Source: Marisa cornuarietis
Taxonomy: Eukaryota; Mollusca; Gastropoda; Architaenioglossa; Ampullariidae
Reading direction: 5' to 3'
DNA length: 64,000 nucleotides
Assembly (NCBI GenBank): GCA_004794655.1
Contig: SMMW01000003.1
Location: 20,478,501-20,542,500, forward strand
Positions 35,516 through 48,494 of this stretch are shown here, one piece after another. A model generated the notes under the pieces. That model did not search any database and was not told the origin of the DNA. It saw nothing but the letters and a program-made list of their open reading frames with translations. The translations under genes and the position numbers were made by a program. Within the stretch, counting starts at the first letter, position 1. Each line of letters begins with the position of its first letter.

Positions 35516-36426
35516 TCTTTTCATCCGTGTCTCGTGTACTTAAGAAAACGACTTTCCCCGCTCCACAGCAGCCCCAAAGTCTATTGCCATGACAGCTGTG
35601 TCAAGGAGATCGATGTGTCGTAGGTAAAGGAACAGTCAAAAGTTGAAGCAGGGCCTCGACCTCTCATAAATCCAAACGGCTATTTATTTGTATGTCGCTC
35701 CTACACGTCGGTTAAGTGCACGCTGCAGTTATGTCCACGTGCCGCCAATGCAGCTGTCACTATCATGAAAAGCTAGTTTGTCTTCACTCGTATATTGTGA
35801 CCAGAGATGAACATAAGTCAACACAGTCACAGTCAAAAGCAGTCGACCTGCAGGGCCTGCCCTGCTCGGCCCCACTAAGGCCCTTAAATCTTTCTTAACG
35901 AAATCTTATGCTGATCCTACAGAGATCACATTCATCTACGCTGGTAGTTAATTGTCCGAACGCTTACTATGTCCGTCATAAACCGCGTCAACTACTTTGT
36001 ACCCCGGCTGTCGTTTCTTGAAATTGCTTCAGCCGATCGTGGTTACACCACGTGACGTGTGACCAACACAAGGACGCATGCACAGGTAAGTCCACGTGGA
36101 TCTGACGTGACATTTCAGCTGACATGTCACCTGGACATCACCTACACCAATAATAAGATGACACATGCGAAAGACTTGAACTCAATCTCTTTATTCAATA
36201 CTGACGCCTCTTTTAAACAGGACTAAGACGAAAATAAACAATAAGCTCTTGGCGAGACGAAGGAGGAGACTAAAAGGAACGTAAACGAGGGAATAACGCT
36301 ACCAAGGACAGTGCGAACACAGAGAATTTGTTTTGTGTATTTATATTTTAATGTTTATATAGCTTATAAGATATATGCATGTAAGTTGGTGTATGCGTGT
36401 ACGTGTGCGTGCATACATGTGTGCAT

Positions 36427-36469
<43 letters not shown>

Positions 36470-37606
36470 CGCGTGCTTGTATATCCATGTAGTTGTATAA
36501 AAGTCCAGAATTTCGTTTCGTAAGACCCTTCCAGGCTCACAGTTTTAAAATCTTGATGCAACGGTTGGAAATATAACGTTACATCCCACTTGTAGTGTCT
36601 TTTTGTTTAAAAAAATTTAAAATCACCCATTTTAAATTGTCAGTAACTGAGAATGTTCATCTGAGGAAGAAATTATGGGATGATCTAGTGCAAGGGTCAT
36701 AATTCTTTAGGCATGAAACCAAAGTGACCCTTGGCAATGAGCCATGTTGAAGTGCAGAGCCCCTCATTGCTGCCTTAAGACTAGTCGCGCACAAGGGAGG
36801 ACGTTGGGGGAAAAGCCATTCTCGTCACCCTCCAACTCTGGCAGAGATGACATAATTGATTGCAGACGAGCCAGCCCCATGCTTTTCACAAAAAAAACAA
36901 CAACAACAACAACAACAAAAAACCCAAACAAACAAACAAAAAACACAACAAAACAAACAAACAACAACAACAAAAACAAAACAAAAAACAAAATGGAAAG
37001 TAGACTACTGTTTGAAACCCGGACTCTACGGTCTTTAAACCCATGTCACGCATCTTCTAAATGAATCCTTCAAACAGAATGTCACTTTCGTAATGAGCCT
37101 ACAGTGAGTGTATACGGAAAACAAATAATGTATGTTGTCAGTTCCTCACTGGTCAGTACTAACAGTATATGGAAAGTGATTATTGCATGCCGTCAGCCTT
37201 CTATTGAAATGTAATCATGTCATAAGCATGTCAATAAATAGTTTACGAGTTTCATAAATCACCCACATGGTAGGAGGTCCGATCAATCCACGGCGCAATA
37301 AAAAATGTCTTGGCTTGTTGACGCACTTGATTTTAGCAGGATATTCCAGACTATGTTTTCCATCATTAGCAATAAACTTGTTCGAGCCACGAAGCGGTTT
37401 GCTTCGGTGTAACCAACTTCTGACTCAGAAAAACCAGTAAGAAAAACTGTACCAGAACAAGAACAGCTAGTGGTTAACTATTTCGCTATTCTAGTTCACA
37501 AAGAACCAAAACTTCACAATCACCGAATTATTTAATTTTGTTTAAAAACTTCTGTTGTTCTTAAAAAATCTTATAAAAATCGTTCCAGCAAAGAAGATGA
37601 CACATG
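35516..37606. other. Intergenic, no gene recognised
   Basis: Contains a GT then GC dinucleotide tract (36429-36475, a Z-DNA-prone purine/pyrimidine alternation) and an A/C low-complexity stretch (36895-36995) giving Gln/Lys/Asn artefact frames. Otherwise AT-rich and featureless. Confidence 0.45.
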
Positions 37607-37620
37607 GTCTCCATGGCAAC
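37607..37620 (+). promoter_or_regulatory. Perfect X-box (RFX) consensus match
   Basis: GTCTCCATGGCAAC fits GTHNYYATRRNAAC at all positions. A CCAAT-box complement (GATTGGTT) lies 75 bp downstream at 37691-37698. An ATG-initiated 70-codon frame starts at 37822, but its product (MELNSGRLLALCAAVSTYCS...) is unrecognised. Confidence 0.35.
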
Positions 37621-39530
37621 AGATTACAACAATAGGAAAAGAAGGGCCATTCCTTTTGATGGCGTAGTGGTCCGGCCGCGTTACCGCCTTCTGATTGGTT
37701 AGTAGACCGCCAAAGTCAATCCTCCACACAAACTCCTTCGACGGGAAAAATGTGCAGATCGTTAATGTTTCGTTAGATTGTTTTTGACCAAATAAACGTC
37801 CGAAGCGTGCCTACAATCCAAATGGAACTAAACTCTGGGCGTCTCCTGGCCTTGTGTGCAGCGGTCTCTACCTACTGCTCAGATCCCCAACACAATGTCA
37901 TGAAGGAACCTGCTGACATTTGTTCCTATGTTCCTATGTTCCTACTCTGTACTCTCCGCCTACGTGAGCGGCCAGCTAACCCATCACACTCCCCACCCCC
38001 TTTAATGCAGCAGTTTATGTTCTACAACAGTTGATGACTCTGAAAGTCGCCACCTGGCAATAACAACAAGCTCATTTTTCGTGCAACTTCGCATTGAATT
38101 TTGAGACTTACGTGCAATGTTTGTCAACAAGGCAATGGCGTAGGAACCGGGTGAAGAGGTGCATGGGGGGGGGCATGGGAAGGTTAGCAACCGTCCCCTC
38201 AAAAAAGATACTGAGGAGACAAGAATGTGAATATTGTTTTCAGTCAGCATGGAGTTTAACGCCCACCCACCCACCCCCACCTCCAAAAGAAAAAAAAGCT
38301 GAGCATCTTCCTACACCACTTCAATGTGAGCAAGCTTTTTAAGTCCTCCGCCTTTTAGCTCCCATGAAAGAACACCGATGATTAGCATATTTTATTTAAT
38401 TCTGCAGCAGCCGAGTCTTTTCTGTGGACGCCATCAGACGAATGTTCCAAAGCAGCAACAGAATGGGCGGCACACACGACTTGGGGGGGGGGGAAAGAGA
38501 GTTGGCCAAACGAATAAAAGGGGCTGGATGGGGTGGACGAAGGTAGAGGAAGGCCGGCACGAAGCGAGAAAGCTCCAACATGACGACACCACGGGCTGTA
38601 TGTTTGAAAGTAACGGTACACACAGGTAATGAGTGGTGGGAAGGTGAGGGCTGTGAAGGGGTGTGTGGAGGGACTGGCTGTTTGGTGAGGTTGACGCGAT
38701 CAAAGCGCGCCTCACAGGCACTGGCGGCGCTGCTGTCACGTTTGCAGTCCCCTCGCGACCCGCCATGCTGCTTCCGCTCGCCACCGGCACGTCCCGCCAG
38801 TCGCGCGAGCTATCCGCCCTTACCTGGCCGACCTTACTTCAAAGGGGCCACCCGGCAACGCTTGGATTAACGTAGATGGGAGATGTAGGGATCGCAGCAG
38901 CCTTAGACAGGTTGAGGTCATTACAGCACGCAAGATGTGGCTATTGTGACCTCAGTGTCCCCCCCCACACCCCACAAGTCCCCCTTGCGCTGCGAGCAAG
39001 GCGTGAAAGACAACATCGCCAGTCCTTTGCAGGCTCTCGGGCAACAGTGCTCGTCAGCCTTGTACACCAGGCCCCGCTGTCAATGCGCCTGTCTTGCCTT
39101 TTCCCTCCTTTTACACCACAAGAGGCTCGGTTGTACAACACATTTTACAGACTTTAGGTCTTCAGGAGCCAGAAGTTTATAAAGGAAAGCTCTTATTTGC
39201 CAGACTTTGCTTTCTGTTATCGTACTGGTCTAGTCTGATCTATATTATAAATAGAACTTTGCTACAGCATAATATTTATTATTTTGTATTATATTATTAA
39301 AGACATTCTATTGTGTGCAATACAGTGAACTAACTTGTGAATATCTTAGCACCCCTGACTGGGGGAAAGAATAAAAAATCTTGGATCTTGGGTGTCCCGC
39401 CCTGTTTGTCTATGTGTGTGTGTGTGTCATGTGAAGTGTCGTGGGTCATGTGCGGTGTGTAGTGCTGTGTGTAGAGTGTGAGCTTGTATGGTGTGTTGTG
39501 TGTGGCGTTGCATTCCTGTAGCTTCTGAGT
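37621..39530. other. GC-richer intergenic island, no gene recognised
   Basis: Many overlapping open frames at 38000-39180 on both strands, none with a known motif. Poly-C/G runs at 38165-38174, 38484-38494 and 38958-38966. Confidence 0.4.
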
Positions 39531-39822
39531 GCAATGACACAAGTGCATATTAGCGCAGGCACACTTACAGTCAATGACACAAGTGCATGTTAGCGCATGC
39601 CCACCTACTGTCAATGACACAAGTGCATGTTAGTGCATGCCCACCTACTGTCAATGACACAAGTGCATGTTAGCACAGGCATACTTACTGTCAATGACAC
39701 AAGAGCCTGTTAGCGCATGCTCAGTTACTGTCAATGACACAAGTGTCTGTTAGTGCAGACACTATTACAGTCAATGACACAAGTGCATGTTAGCACAGGC
39801 ACACTTACGGTCAGTGACATAA
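39531..39822. repeat. 40-bp tandem repeat, about 7 copies
   Basis: The unit is TCAATGACACAAGTGCATGT then TAGCGCATGCCCACCTACTG, with about 10-15 percent variation. GCGCATGC within the unit is a near-palindrome. Confidence 0.93.
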
Positions 39823-41339
39823 GCTATGCTGATGGCAGCGTCTCTCTGGCCTTTTACAAGAGGTTTGGTATAAAAATGTTTAATAATACAACAAAACGAA
39901 AAAAAACATTAAAGACTATCAGAGAAAAAAAAACTAAAATGTAACTATTTCAACATTAGTGCTCATTATTCAAATTCCGAAAACATTCTCTTCAACCAAA
40001 TATAAAAGAAAACAAAAATTTTTGTCATCGGTGTCCCCCCGAGTGTGAAATTTGCCGCCTTCTAAAGGATTGTAACTATTTTATTTTACTTATAATTTTC
40101 AAAACCGCTTCGTAAAAAACAGAAAGATTTCAGGTCGTTCAAAGTCTCTGAGTCCGATTAAGACTCTTGAAACTGAAAAAATTCTGCATTTTGAGACAAT
40201 GGTGTCTACAATTTGTAGATTTATATGTTTGACTTGCACTCAGTGTACTGAAGTTACAAAATATTTTTGACTACATCAAAGAAATCCACAGGATCTTGAG
40301 TTTAAACAAAAGAATACATTTTTTAAAGTAAACAATCACAAAGAGCAATCTTACTAAAAGTTACAGGGGACATCACTTTAAACAACATTGTCCAAGAAAT
40401 GACGGGTGCGTTTTGTTTGGCCGGAGTTCTAGGGTGTCTTGTAAAGACGAGAGACAGACTTGCCACTCCTGCCAGACGACCAAGCTGTGAAGAAAGCCAT
40501 AGAAAAAGTTAACGAGTCTTGTTCGGATCTCGGCTGACAGCTGCGTTAATGGAGTTCTCCCGGCTAACTTTTCAATTTTAACTGTGACCTCAAAATGTCT
40601 TCAGAGTTAGAAGCTCACACTTTAACCCTGGCTTCAACAGGTTTTAAAAATTAGAAATTAACACCTTCTCTAAGAATCTGTTCCCTTCAGGATTTTTCTT
40701 CTTTTTTTCGTAAGGACAGACAAGTGCATGGACATTGGAGGTGGCACGCACGCACGCACGCAGGGTAGATACAAGGGTAGACGAATCTATATTTCATGAC
40801 TAAAACTAACGACTTTCCATAAGACATCAACTCTGTGAAGACCAAGGGAGTCTTCACTTTCCGCTGGAAGATCAGGACTGATTTTTGTTTTGAATGGACA
40901 GAGAGAAAAACAAGGTTGATCGCTAATCCAGAAGTCAGAAAGCAGAATGGGGGTGTCGCCTCAAGAAGGGAGGACATCAGATTGTTATCACTGTATCGTG
41001 TAACTCAGATGGTATCTCGTCAACAATAGAGGACTCCCATTTGTATCTGCATTTCTCGATTTGTATCTACATTTGGCAGCTCTAGAGCTGACACTAACAC
41101 TACCAGGTGTTGTACAATCTATAGCGCACAACACTGACAATTAGTATTATTCTCACATATTACTGACAGAAAGAGTCCTGCACAGCGAGGCAGCCAGTAA
41201 AACAGTTCTAACAATTAGTCACGTGACACACAGCACAGACTAGCACCCCACCCCCACCCCATATTATACTGATATTCAGAAATGGTCTCATGCAGCACGC
41301 ACCACGCATTCCAGCCCAGAGCTGGCAATCAGTAACCTT
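39823..41339. other. Intergenic, no gene recognised
   Basis: AT-rich, with no exon candidate. A GCAC(GCAC)n stretch lies at 40744-40761. Confidence 0.45.
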
Positions 41340-42505
41340 CTATCACACAGCACTGTAACACAATAGACAGTAACAATGAAAGACACAGCACTGTAACACA
41401 TAATAGACATTAGCATTGTAACACAAAGCCCTGTAACATAGAATAGACAGTAGCATTGTAACACACAGCACTGTCACATAGAATAGACGGTAACATTATA
41501 ACACACAGCACTGTAACAGATTAGACAGTAGCATTGTAACACACAGCACTGTAACATTGAATAGACATTAGCATTGTAACATAGAATAGACAGTAACGTT
41601 GTAACACACAGCACTGTAACACAGAATAGACAGTAACATTGTAACACACAGCACTGTCACATAGAATAGACAGTAACAATGTAACATACAGCACTGTCAC
41701 ATAGAATAGACAGTAACAATGTAACATACAGCACTGTCACATAGAATAGACAGTAACAATGTAACATACAACACTGTAACATAGAATAGACAGTAACATT
41801 GTAGCACACAGCACTGTCACATAGAATAGACATTAGCATTGTAACACAGCACTGTCACATAGAATAGACAGTAACAATGTAACATACAGCACTGTAACAC
41901 ATAGAATAGACAGTAACAATGTAACACAAAGCACTATCACATAAAATAGACAGTAACATTGTAACACACAGCACTGTCACATAGAATAGACAGTAACAAT
42001 GTAACATACAGCACTGTAACACATAGAATAGACAGTAACAATGTAACACAAAGCACTATCACATAAAATAGACAGTAACATTGTAACACACAGCACTGTC
42101 ACATAGAATAGACAGTAACAATGTAACATACAGCACTGTAACACATAGAATAGACAGTAACAATGTAACACAAAGCACTATCACATAAAATAGACAGTAA
42201 CATTGTAACACACAGCACTGTCACATAGAATATACAGTAACAATGTAACACACAGCACTGTCACATAGAATAGACAGTAACAATGTAACACACAGCACTG
42301 TCACATATAATAGACAGTAACATTGTAACACAGCACTGTCACATAGAATAGACAGTAACAATGTAACACACAGCACTGTCACATAGAATAGACAGTAACA
42401 ATGTAACACACAGCACTGTCACATAGAATAGACAGTAACAATGTAACACACAGCACTGTCACAGAGAATAGACAGTAACATTGTAACACTGACAATAATC
42501 TTGTA
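41340..42505. repeat. About 40-bp satellite array with 122-bp higher-order unit
   Basis: The basic unit is CACAGCACTGTCACATAGAA then TAGACAGTAACAATGTAACA, close to 29 copies. Between about 41855 and 42200 three variant units (40, 42 and 40 bp) form a 122-bp block that repeats three times with near identity; one member has CAAAGCACTATCACATAAAA. Minus-strand Cys/Leu/Tyr frames of 60-73 codons recur at 122-bp spacing and are artefacts. Confidence 0.96.
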
Positions 42506-42716
42506 ACACGCACTGTTATAGTCAAACGTGACACTGACTGTAACAGTGTAACACACAGCACTGTCAGTAATAGTCTAGCATACATTCCTGAAGACAACAC
42601 CGACTGGTGGAATGCATGACAATATTTTAACTGTTAGCAACGCTTTTATCTGTGCTAATTACGTAATTTGAGTTTGAACTCAAAACATGTAAGAAGTCAA
42701 ATTATTTCACTCAAAA

Positions 42717-42744
42717 GCACACACACACACGTGTGTGTGTGTGT
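42717..42744. repeat. Palindromic (AC)n/(GT)n junction
   Basis: GCACACACACACAC is followed directly by GTGTGTGTGTGTGT, so the two arms pair for 13 bp with no loop. It can extrude as a cruciform or form Z-DNA. Confidence 0.85.
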
Positions 42745-42748
42745 GTGT

Positions 42749-45347
42749 GCTACCTGCATATAGCGTATATTAAAAAGATATATGTATATATTAACACCAT
42801 TTTTAAAATCCTACATTCCAATATTCCCATTTCTTAACACATTTCCATGTCCATGACACCAATGTCCCGTAATGCAGCGTTTTGCCAGATGCACAACCAC
42901 CTCCCAAACCTCAGGTTCGAAGCCCAGCTGGCGGAGTGTGACTCGGGTGGCAGGCAGCGCCCTCACCTGCCTGCGGTGCGCACCGTTCTGTCAGGGACCA
43001 TAACCCAATGCGGTCGTGTCAACGCCCTTGTTGCTGCCAGCTCTCGCGTTCTCCTCGTCGTCAGATTCCACCTCATCGGGGCCCCTGCCACTGACGACAC
43101 GCTGTCATTATCGTTGTCATTATCTATCACTGTCATTATCATTGTCCCGCATCTAGTCCTCAGAAAGCCGTCAACTACAGGCACGTCGCTGATGCCTGCG
43201 CATTGCCGTGGGTAGACTAAGTACCCGCTTAAGCTCCCGCCACGGCAAGGCAGCTCGCGCTTTTTACCTCCGCCGGGGAGGCTGGGAAAAAATTAGGAGT
43301 CGACTCGCGCAGCTGAGTAAAAATTACAGATTATCACAACTGGCGTCTGGAATTAGCGTCGCTGCAACAGGTCGGGTAGAGATGGTCATCTCCCTCCAGT
43401 GGGTGATGGACTTTTGAGTCGGCGCTCACAACCATCCTTTTTCACACCTGGCTGTCACACCTGGCTCTCTCTCTCTCTTTCTCACACACACACACACACA
43501 CATCAAAATAAAACAACTGATATAACATTAGTGATATCTTTCAATATGAACTGTCTTTCGTAATCAGAAACTACTTGATCCTCATAGCCTTCTCGCGTTC
43601 CGCCAAGTTCCGTAAAGAACCTCCACAGGGTGTGAACTAGCCCCCACGCTGGGAGTAAAGCTCTTCTTTCTAAGTTTAATTAACCAGACAGCCCCTGAAG
43701 TCAGGACAAAGCTGGCCGACCATCGTCTCACCTGGTCAAGGCTACCCGGTCGCCGTGATTGACAGGTGGATAGTCGGACTCGCTCCCGCGCGGCGGGGCA
43801 GAAAGAAATCACACCTTTTGCCGATTCACCGCCGCATGCAGCGACCCTTTGCTTTCATCTCGCCGCCAGCACGCAGCGCACCGCCAAAACAAAATTATGA
43901 GATCTGCCATATTGACGACAATCGTTCACTCGTAAAACTCCCTCTCTTAACTTTTCACCTCCCGACCGCGCCGCACGGAACGTGTCACGCTGCTCTCACC
44001 TTTTCAGGAACCGCACAAACCTTTCTTCTCCTGAAGTTGGGGCCACTTCATTCGCGGCCAGTAAAAAGTACACCTGTTTCTGAATGGCGGAGGGGGACGG
44101 AGGCAAGGAGGAGAGTATGGGGAGTAGAATCGACAAGAGCGACTGCCAGTTCGCTGAAGAATTGCAGAGCTCAGGGTAAGGTCAGCTGGCCAGGAGGAAC
44201 CTGGATCATAAGATCTACCAGGGGTGGAGAACGGACAGGTGGGTCTAGTAACAGCATGAGTGACCATCAGCCTGCAATAGAGGAACAGGAGGAGCTCAGT
44301 GAGGTATCGTCAGTAATGGCGATAGGTGTATATGTCTACCCTTTGTTATTCCTGTCATGAATAGGTCCTTTGTGTCCGTGTGTGTGTTTCTTCATAAATA
44401 CATCTTCGTCACCCGAATATATTGACCAGAGCTAGTGTTTATCATCTGTACCCCTATATCCGGCGACTTCCGATACGTTCTGGGTTATTCAGGTTCGCAC
44501 TTCAGACTGTTGATTCTCTTTCTTCTCAGCTGGAAACTGGAAAGAGGTTTGCCTGATGGCCACACCCTTCGTGTTGTGGGCATTTTAGGGACCGAAACCT
44601 GCAGACTGACTACTATGTCTGCCATAGAGGCTCTCCGACAACCCTGCACCCGACGAGCTTTCCGGTATGTGAATGCACCAGCCGCCGACTGGAAGATAGA
44701 AGGTGTAGAAAATATCTGCAGACCACCAGAACGAAAATCATCAAGCGAAACAAAGAAAGACTGCAATGTAATTCAAGCGACAAGTGTGAAGCAACAAGAA
44801 CGAGGGAATTGACCTGATGACCGATGACATGATCATACCCAGTGGAGGTGTACAGAGAGACGACATGAAGGTGACCAACTTGGCCTCGTGTTGAAGTCCT
44901 TTTTTGTTCAACGGTTGATCGTGCGAGGCCAAGTCAAAGAGAAGACGATAGCAAGTGCGGACATTGACATTCTCTGTTTTTCTTGTTCCTGACCAAATTG
45001 TCAGAGAGCTTAACTAGAGAAATAATATGTTTACTTTTTGAAAATAAGGATCTTGGCTTCATTTAAACAAGGAGAAAAGGTGTGAAGTGGCTTGACTGAC
45101 AAGCGTCAAGTTGTAAGGGAAGTGCCAACCGTGAAGCTGTAACTGGAGTAGGATGGCGCCCTGGCCTTGTCTTTTATTTGCACTCAATGATGGGATTGGA
45201 CACAGCGCTTACCATGACAGCCAGAACAATTACAACCACGCTCAGTCCGCCAAGCAAATAAATGTCAATCATACCTTTTAGATGACAACAGAACACCACG
45301 CCCACGGCAGCAATAAACTGGGAATTTTCAGAAAATGGCGGATTTTC
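42749..45347. other. Intergenic with GC-rich islands, no gene recognised
   Basis: Islands at 42840-43430 and 43700-44300 have open frames (122 and 201 codons plus) with no motif. A 125-codon frame at 44435-44812 is likewise unrecognised. On the minus strand 45213-45317 could be a phase-0 exon with a hydrophobic segment (see findings), not strong enough to call. Confidence 0.4.
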
Positions 45348-45354
45348 GTGTGTG

Positions 45355-45429
<75 letters not shown>
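45348..45429. repeat. (GT)n microsatellite with internal (GTGC)n
   Basis: About 82 bp of TG dinucleotides interrupted by CGTG units at 45369-45387 and ending in a GA run. Confidence 0.95.
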
Positions 45430-45439
<10 letters not shown>

Positions 45440-45944
45440 TTACACAGCAAATGGATGAGTGTAATAAAAATGTTGGCATCAATGTCTGAGATGACTTTTC
45501 ACTAACATCGAGACACCAACAGTGCATTTACAACAAATAATGACCGTGGATTAATTATTCCAGTTCATCTACAACAAGCACTTTATCTTTAGATTGAGTA
45601 TTCCAGTACATCTACAACAAAGAATGTCGTTGGATGGAATTTTAGTCGCGTCTGTTTAAAACAATGCAGAAATTTGTAGACACTATAAACGCTTCTAGCG
45701 ACATTGATCGAACGACATTTTTAGATGCTCAAGTGTTAAACAGTTTAGACTTTGGTTCATAGTGTAAACCATTTCTAGATGTAGAGATGTCCATTTGCAA
45801 AATAAGTAATACAGTTAGACATTTCAACATGAATAAATGATCAACTGTTTTGACAGGAGTTGATGTTAGATATTTTTAGACGTATAAATGAAAATCAGTA
45901 TGTAACGGTTTGTTTGTTGCTTTTTTTGTGTAAGCCTGTCCATA

Positions 45945-45972
45945 GGACCGGGATATGGCGCTACTTACCGTA

Positions 45973-46006
<34 letters not shown>
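45945..46006 (-). mobile_element. (AAT)n-anchored interspersed element, inverse copy
   Basis: On the minus strand (AAT)n is followed by ATACGGTAAGTAGCGCCATA and TCCCGGTCCTATGGACAGGC. The order and key words (AGCGCC, TCC-GG-CCT-TGGACAG) match 18732-18830. Confidence 0.5.
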
Positions 46007-46007
<1 letters not shown>

Positions 46008-47192
46008 GACAGCTCTAAATAAACAAAGAAGTGTGGATTTGGATGGAGAATGTGAGACAATTGTAGATACATAAATGATAACTTGGATTTTGAATTAGTC
46101 TTTAGAAGCAAGTCTGTAAAATGTAAATGTTTACGTTCTGAAAGGACTATAAGGTGTTCATAATCAATCTTTTTGTGCCAAACCTGTTCGAGAGAATCCG
46201 GAATTTTGATGAGTTGTCGATAACAAACCTCAAAGTCTCAGTCTCTGTTCGTAAATATCCTCGAACCTGGTTTGTGAGTAACTACGTAGAGTGAGAATGT
46301 TTACAGCCACCTTTCACCTGATGAGCTGAGACCATGAGACCACGAGACCTCTTTTGTTAAAGGGAGATTTATAAAAGACATACTCACTGACTGCGTAGTA
46401 ATAATTAAAAAAAAAACAACAACAGCAGTTTGAAATTCAACTGTGATGTGTGACGGACAGCTTTAAAAAAAATACACAAATCTTAATAGTGGCATCGTAA
46501 TAAAATCGGTAGAAAATGCATCAAAAGTTAAAACATGAATGTGGTTGACAAAATTAATAGGTGCTTGGAAAGGGAGTTCAACAGCAAAAAATAAAAAAAA
46601 TAAAAAAAATAAAATAAAAAACATAAAATCGTCATTAATAGTTGCTGCTTTCAATGGGTGTAGGAGTATCATTAGGTTGCACTGAGAACCATCCAGAGCA
46701 CAGGATGGCAAAAGATGGACATAAGACTAGCAACCAGCCCCGAGCTTGCGACCGGCGATCATGGTTGGAGGATCGTCACATCACGAACAGCTTTCAGCGA
46801 GACAGGGATGTCGCTAAAACAGCAGGTGAGGTGTGCTCACTGGCCAGCAAGTTTGGGAACGCCTGCAATCAGGTGAGGGATTAAAAAACTGCTTTTGAAC
46901 CGTTGACACAGATGGGTGTGTGGGCACAAAACCCTGGGTTCGGTATTCGGGCGGCCCCGATGTGGGCCTTGAAAGAGCCGTTGCTCCCAGAGCAGACGTC
47001 AAGCGGTGTAAAGTCATCCATTACCTTCTGACAGCCGCTTTCACCTTGCCTCCCTGTCGACACTTTTGTCCAACACTGGTCGTCCGTTAAGTCTGCGATC
47101 GCTAGAAGCTTTTCTCGCTTTTTCTTTTCCGCTGTTTCATTCTCTCTTTTCTTGGTCTGTTCCGCGCGGCGTGTGATATTGAACTGGCTATC

Positions 47193-47237
<45 letters not shown>

Positions 47238-48339
47238 CTTTGTGTGGTGTGACCTATTAGGGTGACCTTTTTGCTCGCGCAAATTTTGACTGTGAGCTCG
47301 TGAATATTTTCCTTGGTGTCTTTCACTCGGGTCTTTTCCACAGCTGGGTCGGTTTTTGAATAAGCCAGGGAATCGTTTCTTTCTTGAGAAGATTATCAAA
47401 CAGAATTTTGTCTAATCATGGAGAGAAAAAGTCGAGCAGGGTGATGAATGTTTAGTGTGTGGGCGAAAATCAAATTTATTGATGGTTTTGATCCGCTGAT
47501 CGGACAAGTGTCACATTGGGGGGTGGGCGGTGGGGGGTGGGGTGGGGTGGGGTGGATCTTTTTGGTGTACTCGGAGAAGCAAAGATGGCTCTTTCTGTCT
47601 CTTTCGTATTACTTTCTCGCACTTCCACTCCCTTCTCTCTTTCTCAGTGTGTCCCAAACCAGCTCATTTATGGTGATCTTGGTATATTTCTTTAGATATG
47701 AACCAGAATAAGACGCATTAAGTAATAGCTTAGCTCGCTGTTCCATATACAGGAAAAGTGTAAGAGCTACTGGTACCTAGCATGAAAAATGTGTGGAGAT
47801 GTTTTTGAAGCTGTATGGCAGCAGCAGAGGAGGGAGGGAGAGTTGTACTTATACGTGTCCTTCAATAATGATTGAATAACTGCTTCATTTTAACCTGAAA
47901 GCTCCTCCAGAGGTGTATGAATCGTATAAAGCCATCTTAAACAGTACACTGAGCGAAATTTCGCAGTAAAGCGTATATTTACATAAGGCTGGAATTTTAG
48001 ATATAATAATACCTACGTTACGATATGTATTATTTTGACCAGAAATTTTCTGGATTAACCAGAAGCAAAAAATGAAAATTGCCGGATGTGCACCCTGTGG
48101 GTCCAGGCAGTCCACTGCGTGTCGTTGGCGATACTTCTAACGATTATCATCAGGTCGACTTCAGATATCGGTGTAGAGGACATTATAGTGTATTGGAATT
48201 ATAGGATTGATAATGCGGCCAAACACTAGTTTATTGTAATAGTCTGGCACTGGCACAATATGTGCAATAGTCGGCTATTAGTCGATGTTAGAATTCAGGG
48301 CTTCCTTTGTGTGTGCGTGTGTGGAAAGAGAGAGAAGGA
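46007..48339. other. Intergenic, no gene recognised
   Basis: Contains an A-rich low-complexity stretch (46585-46625), a (CA)n tract (47194-47235) and a strong G-quadruplex candidate (47518-47555). Open frames across the (CA)n tract (172 and 79 codons, minus) are repeat-driven. Confidence 0.45.
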
Positions 48340-48449
48340 GAGACAGAATATATATATATATAAAGAGAGATTGAGAGAGTTTGTGTGGAGAGAGAGAGAC
48401 AGAGTATATAGATATATAAAAGAGAAATAGAGAGAACGTGAGAGAGAGA

Positions 48450-48493
<44 letters not shown>
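48340..48493. repeat. Compound low-complexity tract: (GA)n, (TA)n, (GT)n, (GC)n
   Basis: Two cycles of GA-rich then TATATA(GA)TATATAA blocks precede (GT)n from 48452, which ends in GCGCGCGCGC at 48484-48493. Confidence 0.9.

Positions 48494-48494
<1 letters not shown>

Noticed and set aside
36744..37064. Gln/Lys/Thr-rich 106-codon frame and its Phe/Val-rich antisense frame
   Set aside because: Both translate the A/C low-complexity tract at 36895-36995.
43755..44360. 201-codon plus-strand frame
   Set aside because: Low-complexity basic composition, no motif, antisense frames also open; no evidence of coding.
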